Source of the DNA: Paraburkholderia atlantica
GTDB lineage: Bacteria > Pseudomonadota > Gammaproteobacteria > Burkholderiales > Burkholderiaceae
Reading direction: 5' to 3'
DNA length: 64,000 nucleotides
Assembly (NCBI RefSeq): GCF_009362785.1
Contig: NZ_WHNQ01000023.1
Span: 1 to 64,000 of the forward strand
Numbering within the stretch: the stretch's first letter is position 1; each line of letters opens with the position of its first letter. This document shows positions 37,308 through 46,080 of this stretch, piece by piece. A model generated the notes under the pieces. That model was not told the origin of the DNA and did not search any database. It saw nothing but the letters and a program-made list of their open reading frames with translations. Both the position numbers and the translations under genes were made by a program.

Positions 37308-38717
37308 ATGAGTGCAAAAGCTGAACAATCCGACGCGGCATTGCGGCTGGCTTTCTACGGCGACGACTTTACCGGGTCGACTGACGCTCTGGAAGTCCTG
37401 GCGTTCGCGGGGCTGCGGTGCGCCCTTTTCTTGAAAGCGCCTTCGTCCGAAAAACTATCGCAACTCGGCGGATTTGACGCAATCGGTGTCGCAGGTGACA
37501 GTCGAGGGATGAGTCCGTCCGAAATGGACGAGTCTCTTCCGTCCGTATTCGGTGCTCTACGCGACCTGAATGCCCCGATTCTTCACTACAAAGTGTGTTC
37601 AACCTTCGATAGCGGCCCGACGATAGGAAGCATCGGAAAAGCGTTGGAGATAGCCCGCGCTGGAATCACGAGTACGCCAGTTCCGATTGTTGCCGGCACT
37701 CCAGCATTAAAACGCTACTGCGCCTTTGGCAACCTGTTTGCCCGATCCGGTACCGATAACAAGACCTATCGAATCGATCGCCATCCGATTATGAGTGTCC
37801 ATCCTGTCACACCGATGATGGAAGGAGATCTTCTGCGTCATCTGGCGCTGCAGACAGACCTGCCTCTCTCCGGGATTTTCCTGCCCAGTCTGGAAGGCGC
37901 CCGCGAAGAAATAGACCGGGCGTGGTCGGAAGCAACTTCAACCGGCGACGTGGGAATCTTGCTCGATACAGTGACTCCACGTCATCTGACCGAAGTCGGT
38001 CGCCTTCTTGACAGGTACGCTACAACCGTCGGCCCTATCTTTACCATTGGCTCGTCTGGCGTCGAATATGCGATGACGCAATGGTGGCGGGAGCTCGGCA
38101 ATCTTCCCGATACGCGGCGATCTTACGACCGTATCGCGCCCACGAGTCAAATTCTTGCGATGTCTGGGAGTGCCTCACCGCTGTCTGCCGCACAGATTGA
38201 CACGGCGATCGCGGCAGGCTTCGCCGAGATTGCCATCGACGCAAAAGCGCTTGTGCGGGAAGACTCTTGGCAGCAAACAGCTGCAGATATCGTCGGACGC
38301 ACGATTGCGCTGGTCAGCGAAGGGCGCAGTGTCATCATGCATACTGCGCGTGGCCCGCGCGATAAGCGCATCGCCGCAATGCTTGAGTGCTTTACCGCCG
38401 ACGGACTGACCGAGGACGACGCTCGGCATCAAGGCGGGCGATTGCTGGGCCAACGGCTTGGCGCAGTCGCGAATGCTGTCCTCGAGGCCACTTATTTGCG
38501 CCGCCTGGTTCTCTCAGGCGGCGATACGTCGAGTCAAGTCACACAGGTTCTTGGGCCCGATGCACTTGAGATTGACGGCCGCCTCGCCGCGGGCGCGCCG
38601 CTGTGCCGGGTGCTTTCCGATAAGCCTCATTTGCAAGACCTGCAGCTTGCCCTGAAAGGCGGCCAGATGGGCGACGAGAACTTCTTTGTCATCGCCCGGG
38701 ATGGCACCACAACATAA
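37308..38717 (+). CDS. DUF1537 four-carbon/branched sugar-acid kinase (OtnK/OiaK type)
   Basis: A 469-residue two-domain kinase. The N-terminal domain has the family signature FYGDDFTGSTDALEVL (about 16-31). The C-terminal nucleotide-binding domain carries LSGGDTSSQV and ends near KGGQMGDENFFV. DUF1537 enzymes phosphorylate sugar acids such as 3-oxo-tetronates, threonate, erythronate and 3-oxo-isoapionate. Coupling to a RuBisCO-like gene (6-bp gap) favours the 3-oxo-isoapionate kinase role. The ATG at 37308 follows CCAGG only, so initiation may depend on coupling to the upstream gene. Confidence 0.87.
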   Translation: MSAKAEQSDAALRLAFYGDDFTGSTDALEVLAFAGLRCALFLKAPSSEKLSQLGGFDAIGVAGDSRGMSPSEMDESLPSVFGALRDLNAPILHYKVCSTFDSGPTIGSIGKALEIARAGITSTPVPIVAGTPALKRYCAFGNLFARSGTDNKTYRIDRHPIMSVHPVTPMMEGDLLRHLALQTDLPLSGIFLPSLEGAREEIDRAWSEATSTGDVGILLDTVTPRHLTEVGRLLDRYATTVGPIFTIGSSGVEYAMTQWWRELGNLPDTRRSYDRIAPTSQILAMSGSASPLSAAQIDTAIAAGFAEIAIDAKALVREDSWQQTAADIVGRTIALVSEGRSVIMHTARGPRDKRIAAMLECFTADGLTEDDARHQGGRLLGQRLGAVANAVLEATYLRRLVLSGGDTSSQVTQVLGPDALEIDGRLAAGAPLCRVLSDKPHLQDLQLALKGGQMGDENFFVIARDGTTT

Positions 38718-39049
38718 TCGCCGCGTCCCGCGGCGCAGCGACACTTTCTTCACGCCGCAAAGTAGATGCTGAGGGGATCCGCGCCCTAAAGCGCGTTCCC
38801 GTTTGGTCAATCAAACACGTCGGACACCGGCCCGACGGTTCGGCGATTGCGACCAGGAGGGCCGTGGGCACGGAGTCACACGGAGCAAGTCCCTATCGCA
38901 TAAGTTCCCTATACGGATCGGGACCGAGTGCAATGTCGTCACATCCGAAGGGGGGAGTTGCTCGCTTACCCAGGCGGCGTCATCTCCGGCCCGCTTCGAT
39001 TCCTCGTCTCTTTCGCACGAAGTCTTCCGCAACCTCAAATTCTTCATCG
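38718..39049. other. Gap between the kinase and pyruvate kinase genes
   Basis: 332 bp with no convincing gene. The pyruvate kinase frame stays open back to 38864, but the predicted extension is Arg/Ser/Pro rich and unlike the family. No clear terminator; a weak promoter for pyk may lie here. Confidence 0.45.
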
Positions 39050-40462
39050 ATGAACAGAAACCGCTCCACAAAAATCGTTGCGACGCTCGGACCGTCAAGT
39101 TCCGCCGAGAGCCTGATTGAAAGCCTGTATGTCTCCGGCGCCGACGTTTTCAGGTTGAACATGAGCCATGGCAGTCACGCGGAACAGGCTCAGCGACTGC
39201 AAGCAATTCGCAGGATCGGGGCCCGACATGGTCGTCCGATCGGCGTGCTGCTTGATCTGCAAGGACCGAAGCTACGAGTCGCGCAGTTCAAGGATGGCAA
39301 GGTCGATCTGCGGCCAGGACAGACTTTCAGTTTTGACCTTGATAGCGCACACGGTGATGAGTCGAGGGTCTGTCTCCCCCACCCGGAAATCTTCGCAGTC
39401 GCCGCGATCGGCGATACTTTGCTCGCCAACGACGGCCTGCTGAAGTTCAGGATCGTCGATACATCGCTTACCCGCATGACGACCGAAGTTGTCATCGGCG
39501 GCATCCTTTCGGACCGAAAAGGCGTCAACGTCCCGAGCGTGGTCCTCCCCATTCCAGCGCTGACCGATAAGGACAGGAAAGACCTACAATTTGGCTTGGA
39601 ACAAGGCGTAGAGTGGATCGCACTGTCTTTTGTGCAGCGGGCAGACGATGTGCGCGACGCGCGCAATCTGATCAAAGGCCGGGCTAAGATTATCGCCAAG
39701 ATCGAGAAGCCATCCGCTGTTGATTCGATCGAGGAGATCATCGAGGCTTCTGACGGAATCATGATTGCGCGTGGCGATATGGGTGTTGAGTTACCACCCG
39801 AGGAAGTCCCGGTAATCCAGAAGCGAATCGTGGGTTTATGCCGAGAGGCAGGAAAGCCTGTCGTTGTGGCAACGCAGATGCTGGAGTCGATGGTGAACTC
39901 TGCCGTGCCCACGCGAGCGGAGACGTCCGACGTGGCGACGGCCGTTTTTGACGGCGCCGATGCCGTTATGCTGTCCGCGGAGTCCGCGTCAGGCGCCTTC
40001 CCAGTTCAAGCGGTTTCGATGATGAATAGGATCATCGAGCGCACAGAGAATGCGCCCTCGTATCGTCAACTGCTTAAAGCAGTCAGGCCGCCCGCATCTG
40101 CTGCCGCGCCGGAGGCGATCAGCGCAGCGATATTTACCATCACATCGATGTTGCCGATCGCAGCAATCGTCGCCTACACCACTTCCGGCGCGACTGCTGC
40201 GCGGATTGCTCGCGAGCGGCCAGCCTCCCGCATCCTGTCGCTCACTCCTGATGAAGCCGTTGCGCGTCAGCTTACGTTGACCTGGGGTGCCTGTCCTTTA
40301 CATGTCGACGATGCGCAGAACGTTGAAGATATGGTCACGAAGGCCACCGCAGCAGCGCATCGAATCGGGGTCGACCGCCGCAAACCATTGCTGATCGCAG
40401 CAGGTGTCCCGTTTGGCACGCCCGGCATCAGTAACCTTCTGAGAATCGTCTACCCTTCCTGA
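39050..40462 (+). CDS. pyk: Pyruvate kinase
   Basis: A 470-residue glycolytic kinase converting phosphoenolpyruvate and ADP to pyruvate and ATP. Landmarks in order: RSTKIVATLGPSS, FRLNMSHGSHAEQ, DLQGPKLRV, NDGLLKFRIVD, IAKIEKPSAV with the catalytic lysine, IMIARGDMGVELPPEEVPV, and TSGATAARIARERP in the C-terminal domain. ATG 39050 gives the family-typical N-terminus MNRNRSTKIV, although no strong Shine-Dalgarno is visible. This is presumably an accessory copy beside a housekeeping pyk elsewhere. Its presence in the island block suggests the pathway ends at phosphoglycerate or PEP. Confidence 0.9.
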   Translation: MNRNRSTKIVATLGPSSSAESLIESLYVSGADVFRLNMSHGSHAEQAQRLQAIRRIGARHGRPIGVLLDLQGPKLRVAQFKDGKVDLRPGQTFSFDLDSAHGDESRVCLPHPEIFAVAAIGDTLLANDGLLKFRIVDTSLTRMTTEVVIGGILSDRKGVNVPSVVLPIPALTDKDRKDLQFGLEQGVEWIALSFVQRADDVRDARNLIKGRAKIIAKIEKPSAVDSIEEIIEASDGIMIARGDMGVELPPEEVPVIQKRIVGLCREAGKPVVVATQMLESMVNSAVPTRAETSDVATAVFDGADAVMLSAESASGAFPVQAVSMMNRIIERTENAPSYRQLLKAVRPPASAAAPEAISAAIFTITSMLPIAAIVAYTTSGATAARIARERPASRILSLTPDEAVARQLTLTWGACPLHVDDAQNVEDMVTKATAAAHRIGVDRRKPLLIAAGVPFGTPGISNLLRIVYPS

Positions 40463-40539
40463 TCTTTCATTCATACGTCAGGGCATGGGGGTGCGCTGTG
40501 CGGGCCCCCATGAGTTTCGGCAAGGCGCTGGTATCCGCC

Positions 40540-41040
40540 ATGGTAACGAAAGCACAGAACCTCAAAAAACCACGCCGCGGACCGGCGCTGTCAAAGCAGA
40601 TGCTTCTTCCGCTTCCCTTGCCGCTTGTCAAAGACCTGTCTTTAGTCTCGCACCTCGCCCTTGCTTCGTTTCAATCGGGCCACGGCAGCCAGCATCTGCT
40701 ATATCAACTCATCCGAACGACATATCTGTCATATCTGATGTGGAAAGAGGGGCTGGGCGCCGGTGCCTATCAGCTTTACTGCGACGCTGAACGCGAGATA
40801 GAGGCCATAGCGGCTGTTCGCGCAGGCGGCGGGCCGTGGATGCTCAGTGAGAACGCTAGCTCTATACTCGAGAAGATCGTATGTATCTATGACGTCCAGC
40901 TTGGCGGCATATCTGCGGGACTTTTCACACGATGCCAGGCTAAGTTGGAACAGCTCCTTGGCATGTTGGTAGTCCGATCCGGGGAAGCCTTGCTGCAGCA
41001 TGAACAATCCAGAAGCGCCGATGAAACTACGAGGGGCTGA
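40540..41040 (+). CDS. Conserved Burkholderiales hypothetical protein
   Basis: A 166-residue soluble protein with the segment KKPRRGPALSKQMLLPLPLP near the start, followed by a mostly helical region (LVSHLALASFQSG and SSILEKIVCIYDVQLGGI). I recall short Burkholderia proteins of this pattern, sometimes loosely labelled Fis-family regulators, but no functional motif is visible. Several in-frame starts exist (40498, 40510, 40540); 40540 is closest to the conserved part. It sits between pyk and the convergent TRAP genes. Confidence 0.55.
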   Translation: MVTKAQNLKKPRRGPALSKQMLLPLPLPLVKDLSLVSHLALASFQSGHGSQHLLYQLIRTTYLSYLMWKEGLGAGAYQLYCDAEREIEAIAAVRAGGGPWMLSENASSILEKIVCIYDVQLGGISAGLFTRCQAKLEQLLGMLVVRSGEALLQHEQSRSADETTRG

Positions 41041-41248
41041 TCTTCCATCCAGCGTAGCGTATCGGCCGGCACAGGCGAGCTTGTTGCAGGCACCGTTCTG
41101 TTCTCTTGTTCCGCAAACTTGATACCGGCGGGAGCGCACTGACGCCGTGTCCAATCCACGCGGCGATAGTTGCTTCCCGCCCTCTCATGGCCTTATCAAC
41201 TTATCAACATCCCCACGATCGCCTGATGCCCCGAAGCGACTTCCAAAC

Positions 41249-41279
41249 AAAAAAGGCTGAATGTGCGTCCAGCCCTTTT
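41249..41279 (-). terminator. Terminator of the TRAP transporter genes
   Basis: On the minus strand GGCTG pairs with CAGCC across a 10-nt loop and is followed directly by TTTTTTG. It lies 22 bp beyond the dctQM stop codon. Confidence 0.7.
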
Positions 41280-41300
41280 GATTTCTGCGTTAGGCGCCTC

Positions 41301-43211
41301 TCAGGTTTTCAGAAAGCCGGTCGAAATCCACGGTACCGCTGCGATGACCACGATGCCAATGAACAGTGCGGCCATATAACCCATGATCGGACGGATGCCC
41401 AGGTTCGGCGAGATCTTGCTGACCGCGCACGCGCCGTAATACCCGACCCCGAACGGCGGCGAGAACAGCCCCAAACCCATCGAAAGAATAACAACCATCG
41501 CGTATTGAACTTCATGGATACCGACAGCCCGGGCAATGGGGAAAAGTAACGGCCCGAAGAGCACGATGGCTGGTATTCCCTCGAGGACGCTGCCCAGGAT
41601 GATGAACATGAAGATCGACACAACTATGAAGGTGAACGCGCCCCCTGGCAGATGCTGCATGAAATCCGCCAGTCCGTGAGAGAAGCCGGACTGTGTGAGC
41701 GCCCACGCCATCGCTGTAGCCGTACCAATGATGATGAGGATCGCACCGGAAAGAGCGGCCGTCTCAACGAGCATGGGGCCAACACGCTTCCAATCAAAGC
41801 ACCGATACACCAGGAGCCCGGCGACAACAGAATACGCGATGCCGACTGTCGAAACTTCCGTTGCCGTGGCTACGCCTTCCACCACAGCCACGCGGATCAC
41901 AACCGGAAGGGCCAGAGCCGGGATCGATACCACAAAAGCCTTTCCGACCAACGACCACGCGGCCCTCGTGGAGGATGTGGGCTCGAAATTTCGGGCCCGC
42001 CACCAGACAAGCATGCACAACATGAATGCCAGGACGAGCCCCGGCAACAGACCGCCGGTAAAAAGCGCAGAGATTGATACGCCAGTAACCGATCCGATCG
42101 TGATGAGCACGATGCTTGGCGGAACCGTTTCGGTCTGTGCGCCGGTTGCCGATAGCAGTGCGACGAGCTCGCCGGGATTCTCGCCACGCTTCTTCATCTC
42201 AGGGAACAGAATTGGAGCAACGGCCGCCATATCGGCCGCCTTTGAACCGGAAATCCCGGAAATCAGATACATCGCGCCAACCAGAACATATGAGAGGCCA
42301 CCCCGAACATGACCGAGCAACGATGCCAGGAAGTTGATCATCGCCCGTGCCATCCCTGTCATCTCAATGAGAAGCCCGAGGAAAATAAACATCGGCACAG
42401 CCAACAGAAGGATTTGAGACATTCCTTCGTCCATGCGGCTGACGACAATCTCCAACGGCATGGCGGTTGACATCGAAAGATAAGCAAATACGGAAAGACC
42501 GAAGGAGAAAGCGATAGGCATTCCGCTCAGGACGGTGAAACCAACCACACCAACGAAGAAAATCACCAAGTTCAGGTTTCCAAGCGATTGCAAAACCGGT
42601 CCGGCATGTTCCAGCGCAAACACAGTCACTAGCGACACCGCAATCCCAGTGATAGCAGTCTTCCAGCCGATTGCTAACAGCTTGACCACGCAGATCAGCA
42701 GCATCGACACAATGCCGAAGATGATAGCCGCGACGCGTAGGCCGTCATTGATCTCCATAGTCGGGGTCAGAATGTCCCACTGCTGCTTGATGTAAGCGAT
42801 CGACGGAACAAGTACCAGTCCGAGAAAGAGCATGCTCGCCACCATCGAAATGGTGTCCCAGAACGAATCCCAGTGCTCGCCCATGCGGTTGACCAGTGCC
42901 GTCATGCGCATGTGGCTTCCTCGATGCAACGCGGTAGCTGCACCCGTCATGGCGAGCCAGAGAAACAGGATGGCAGCGAGTTCGTCACTCCAGATTAACG
43001 GGTGGTGCAGGACATAACGGGCCACAACGCCGCTGAAAAGCAGGATAATTTCTGCTAGCACCAGCAGTGCCGCGGGCACAGAGACGATTACGCCGAGTGC
43101 GAAGTCCACACGGGACAGCCAGCGGGGCACCGTCTTCGTCGTGTGGTGGACGGTTGCGCTGGTCTGTTGTTCGAGCGCGTCATCCACGTCTTTCAGCATT
43201 TGCGTTCTCAT
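41301..43211 (-). CDS. TRAP transporter fused permease, DctQ-DctM
   Basis: A 636-residue fused membrane protein. Residues about 30-200 form the four-helix DctQ domain (FSGVVARYVLHHPLIWSDEL and TALHRGSHMRM are typical). About 215-636 form the 12-helix DctM domain (GMPIAFSFGLSVF, AVPMFIFLGLLIEMTGMA, GISGSKAADMAAVAPILFPE). It imports an organic acid in a sodium-dependent way with the binding protein encoded upstream. The ATG overlaps the dctP stop (ATGA), so translation is coupled. The neighbouring catabolic block suggests a sugar acid as ligand. Confidence 0.9.
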   Translation of the reverse strand: MRTQMLKDVDDALEQQTSATVHHTTKTVPRWLSRVDFALGVIVSVPAALLVLAEIILLFSGVVARYVLHHPLIWSDELAAILFLWLAMTGAATALHRGSHMRMTALVNRMGEHWDSFWDTISMVASMLFLGLVLVPSIAYIKQQWDILTPTMEINDGLRVAAIIFGIVSMLLICVVKLLAIGWKTAITGIAVSLVTVFALEHAGPVLQSLGNLNLVIFFVGVVGFTVLSGMPIAFSFGLSVFAYLSMSTAMPLEIVVSRMDEGMSQILLLAVPMFIFLGLLIEMTGMARAMINFLASLLGHVRGGLSYVLVGAMYLISGISGSKAADMAAVAPILFPEMKKRGENPGELVALLSATGAQTETVPPSIVLITIGSVTGVSISALFTGGLLPGLVLAFMLCMLVWWRARNFEPTSSTRAAWSLVGKAFVVSIPALALPVVIRVAVVEGVATATEVSTVGIAYSVVAGLLVYRCFDWKRVGPMLVETAALSGAILIIIGTATAMAWALTQSGFSHGLADFMQHLPGGAFTFIVVSIFMFIILGSVLEGIPAIVLFGPLLFPIARAVGIHEVQYAMVVILSMGLGLFSPPFGVGYYGACAVSKISPNLGIRPIMGYMAALFIGIVVIAAVPWISTGFLKT

Positions 43212-44239
43212 GCCAGCTTTCCCGTGTATTTCTCCATGAGAGTCCATTCTTCGTCGCCGAAGTATTGCTTCTGCTCCGTGTAGAAGTTCGCGGATTTCAG
43301 GGTTTGGCGGAACGCGTTCGCGTCAGCGGTATTAAACGCAAGCCCTCTGCCCGCAAGCGTCTTTTGCAGGGAGGCGTTCAACTGGATCACGTCTTGTCGT
43401 TGCTTCAGTGCCCCCGCATTGAGGTGCTTTGAGACGATGTCACGGACGGTGGGCGGCATTTTTTCCCACGCTGTCTTGTTACCCAACAACCAGTAGCCGT
43501 CCCACATGTGGTTCGTCATCGAGCAGTATTTCTGAACTTCATAAAGCTTCGCGGCGTCTACTACAGCCAGCGCGTTCTCCTGCCCGTCGACGACCTTTGT
43601 CTGCAACGAAGAATAGACTTCGTTGAAGCTGATCGACGCCGGAGCGGCGGACAGCGACTTGAACAGCGAAATCCAGAGACGACCACCCGGCACCCGGATT
43701 TTCATGCCCTGCAGGTCGGCAGGAGTCTTGATGGGCTTCGTACTGGTCGTGATCTGGCGGAACCCGTTGTTCCAGATCTTGTCCTGAACAACCAGATTTG
43801 CCTTTCCAATCAGCCCGCGAATATGGGCGCCAAGGTCGCCATCGAATGCTGCGAATACCTGGTCATAGTCTTTATATGCAAAGCCGACTCCCGAGATGGA
43901 TGCCTTCGGAACCAGAGTCGAAAGGGTATTAGCGCCCGAGACCGTATAAAACTCCAGTGCGCCAGCCCGCAACTGCGAGAACATGTCTGGGTCGCCACCG
44001 AGCTGATTATTCGGAAACACCCGAAGGTCGACTCGACCGTCTGTCTCCTTTTTGATCGCATCCGCTGCCTCTTGAATACGAACATTCAGCGGATGATTTG
44101 CCGGCAGGTTCGTGCCGACCTTATAGGAGAATTCTGCCGCGTTGGCGCGTCGAACCCACGGACCATCCAGGAGGCCTGTCGCAGCGATAAAGGCGGCTCC
44201 GGTTCCGGTGATGAGAAAGTTTCTACGATTGAATCCCAT
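43208..44239 (-). CDS. TRAP transporter solute-binding protein, DctP family
   Basis: A 343-residue periplasmic receptor. The leader MGFNRRNFLITG has a twin-arginine motif and the expected cleavage is after RANA, so export may be by Tat. DctP landmarks include FPNNQLGGDPDMFSQLRAGA, a carboxylate-binding Arg in GMKIRVPGG and the NEVYSSLQTKVVDGQENAL segment. ATG 44239 has GGAG six bases upstream; the TTG four codons earlier is less suited. Ligand unknown, probably a sugar acid processed by the RuBisCO-like/kinase pair. Confidence 0.9.
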   Translation of the reverse strand: MGFNRRNFLITGTGAAFIAATGLLDGPWVRRANAAEFSYKVGTNLPANHPLNVRIQEAADAIKKETDGRVDLRVFPNNQLGGDPDMFSQLRAGALEFYTVSGANTLSTLVPKASISGVGFAYKDYDQVFAAFDGDLGAHIRGLIGKANLVVQDKIWNNGFRQITTSTKPIKTPADLQGMKIRVPGGRLWISLFKSLSAAPASISFNEVYSSLQTKVVDGQENALAVVDAAKLYEVQKYCSMTNHMWDGYWLLGNKTAWEKMPPTVRDIVSKHLNAGALKQRQDVIQLNASLQKTLAGRGLAFNTADANAFRQTLKSANFYTEQKQYFGDEEWTLMEKYTGKLA

Positions 44240-45320
44240 ATTTGTCTCCAACGATTTGAATAATCGTCCGCCAAGGACTTTGCGCTTTATATGATTACCT
44301 GCCTTTCCGCGACGCGATGGGTCGAAGGAGCGGTTTTGGTGCGCTTTTGATTTGACGCGCCGGTCGGATCGGTGCGTGCATTTAGAGTAGCGGACGCGCC
44401 GCTCTTCAACAAACGACTTTATCTCGACCTACGGTGAGAAAAAATCGCTGGCCCGAACTTCGATAGGCGACGGCTTCGGCAGACGCGGCCGCGCGAAGCG
44501 GCAGCTGCGGGCACTACATCCCGCGCCCTGAACGTGTGGTCACTGCTCCCCAGGAATCCCGCTCCGCGTCGCCCGCAGCGCGGCGTCCGGACGCGCTGCC
44601 TTCTCCGTTCCGCGAGCTGTACTGGCAACCTCGCGGTCACCAACGTTGCGGACCCCGCCGGATTTGGCGATTTTTGCGCAGGCCTTTTCGGTGAAAAAAA
44701 ATCGTCTCTTTGACGAAGGCTCTCGTCGGCATGACACGCCGCGCCGAACTCACTGGATCCTAACTGTGGGGCAAGCTACTGTCCGGCGAAACACGCTACA
44801 TCGATATCGGAGGCTCATTGTTCACTGCGTGCTTGTTACGACCGCGGAAGGGGTAGTCCGTCCACTGCGATTAACCATTGATTAATGGCTGCGCCATCTC
44901 TGTCCTGATAGCTCGCGCAGCTGGCGGATTCCGAATGCAACCGGCCATTGGAATGTCGGCTTTGTGCATTGCCCGAGCGGCAGCTTGTGGCCCGGCAAGC
45001 GTCCGCTCGCCGGCCATGTCGCCGTCAGACCTTGGTCTGTTCTGCCATCTCGAGGGCATCGTCGACTTCAATGCCGACGGCTTCCAAGGTACAACGGCCG
45101 TTCGGGCGATCATGTCGGTCGCGACGTCCAGTGCCAGTGCTTCGGTGATCAGCTGGGCCGCTTGCTGACGGACAGGTTCGGCGGCGGCGTCGGCAACCCG
45201 TTCGCCAGTTTTCTGATCCCGTTGTCATGGATCGCCGCTGCTCGCGATCTTGTGCTCCCGCCTGCTGTGCGTTGTTTCGCAGGCGCCTTTCGGACATTCG
45301 GTTTGCCGCCGGTAACGGAG
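44240..45320. other. Gene-poor gap with recombinase debris
   Basis: About 1.1 kb between dctP and the tetR gene with no intact gene. It holds the dctP promoter region (AT-rich near 44280-44300) and, at its right part, a short remnant of a tyrosine recombinase C-terminus. The remaining open frames have no family-like sequence. Confidence 0.6.
45025..45075 (-). pseudogene. C-terminal remnant of a tyrosine recombinase
   Basis: The minus strand reads GIEVDDALEMAEQTKV followed by TGA. This matches from memory the extreme C-terminus of small site-specific integrases common in Burkholderia and Pseudomonas, which end LGIEVDDALEMAEQTEV. The catalytic-domain sequence that should precede it is not found in any frame, so only a stub remains. 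Short match; moderate confidence. Confidence 0.45.
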
Positions 45321-45950
45321 TTACTCGGGTCTTGCCGACGTGCCGCTGCCGTGATTGCGCGTAGGTTCGCCTGCGGTCGCCGACGGGCCCATTGACGCCA
45401 GAATCTGGTCGCGGCAAACCGCAAGAATCTCGTCGGCCAGCGGCGAATCGTCCGGGCAGGCGCGCGACATGACAATGGCACCGACCGCGTGCGCCAGTAT
45501 GTCGAGGGACCTGGCTCTCGCCAGGCGTGTGTCCTCACCGTTCAACGCACTACTCTCGGGATTCAGCACCGTCAGCAGGCTCTCAATGCCGGCCGCGAAG
45601 GTGGCGCGAACTGCTTCCGGCTGACGCGCGGCATCCCCGCCCAGTGCGGCCATCGTGCAACCGGTCGCGCGGGTGTCCCGGTGCTCGCGAGAAAGGTAGT
45701 ACCGCACAAACTCAGGCGCGTCCACACCCATGCTCAGCGCCACGGTCTGCGCGATTCCGCACGCCGCCGATTCCGCCATCAGATCTGCCTTGGAGCCGAA
45801 CTGCTTGTAAAAGCCGCCGTGGGTAAAGCCGGCGGCGGCCATCAGATCGGCAATGCCGACCCCATCGTAGCCGCGCTCCCGAAACAGCTGCGACGCCGTC
45901 TCGACAACGTGCTCACGGTTGGCCTGTGCCTGTGCCTTGGTGATCTTCAT
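45321..45950 (-). CDS. TetR family transcriptional regulator
   Basis: A 209-residue repressor. The N-terminal HTH includes REHVVETASQLFRERGYDGV, GIADLMAAAGFTHGGFYKQF and SKADLMAESA. The C-terminal ligand-binding domain contains RATGCTMAALGGD. It is divergent from the Old Yellow Enzyme gene, and two near-palindromic sites occur over the divergent promoters. By analogy to NemR, which controls nemA, it probably responds to an electrophile or quinone and de-represses the four downstream enzyme genes. Confidence 0.88.
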   Translation of the reverse strand: MKITKAQAQANREHVVETASQLFRERGYDGVGIADLMAAAGFTHGGFYKQFGSKADLMAESAACGIAQTVALSMGVDAPEFVRYYLSREHRDTRATGCTMAALGGDAARQPEAVRATFAAGIESLLTVLNPESSALNGEDTRLARARSLDILAHAVGAIVMSRACPDDSPLADEILAVCRDQILASMGPSATAGEPTRNHGSGTSARPE

Positions 45951-45984
45951 GGTCTGGCCACGATGGGTTCATGTGTGAAGGCTT

Positions 45985-46046
45985 CATTATACATTGATGT
46001 CGATCGTCATCAAAACCTTGACATTTTTGATTATGATCGTCATCAT
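45985..46046. promoter_or_regulatory. Divergent promoters with paired TetR-type operators
   Basis: TGATGTCGATCGTCATCA (45995-46012; halves match 8 of 9) and TGATTATGATCGTCATCA (46028-46045; 7 of 9) are spaced 33 bp apart. For the plus strand TTGACA (46018-46023) has a 17-bp spacer to CATCAT inside the second site. For the minus strand TATAAT (complement of 45986-45991) has TTGATG 16 bp upstream overlapping the first site. Both promoters are thus covered by operator-like sequence. Confidence 0.65.
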
Positions 46047-46080
46047 TGGTCCTGTTCCCAACCTCGAACCTGACGCAAAC

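Noticed and set aside
44646..44885. Short plus-strand frame in the gap after dctP
   Set aside because: No Shine-Dalgarno, no recognisable motif, and overlapping frames on the other strand are equally long.
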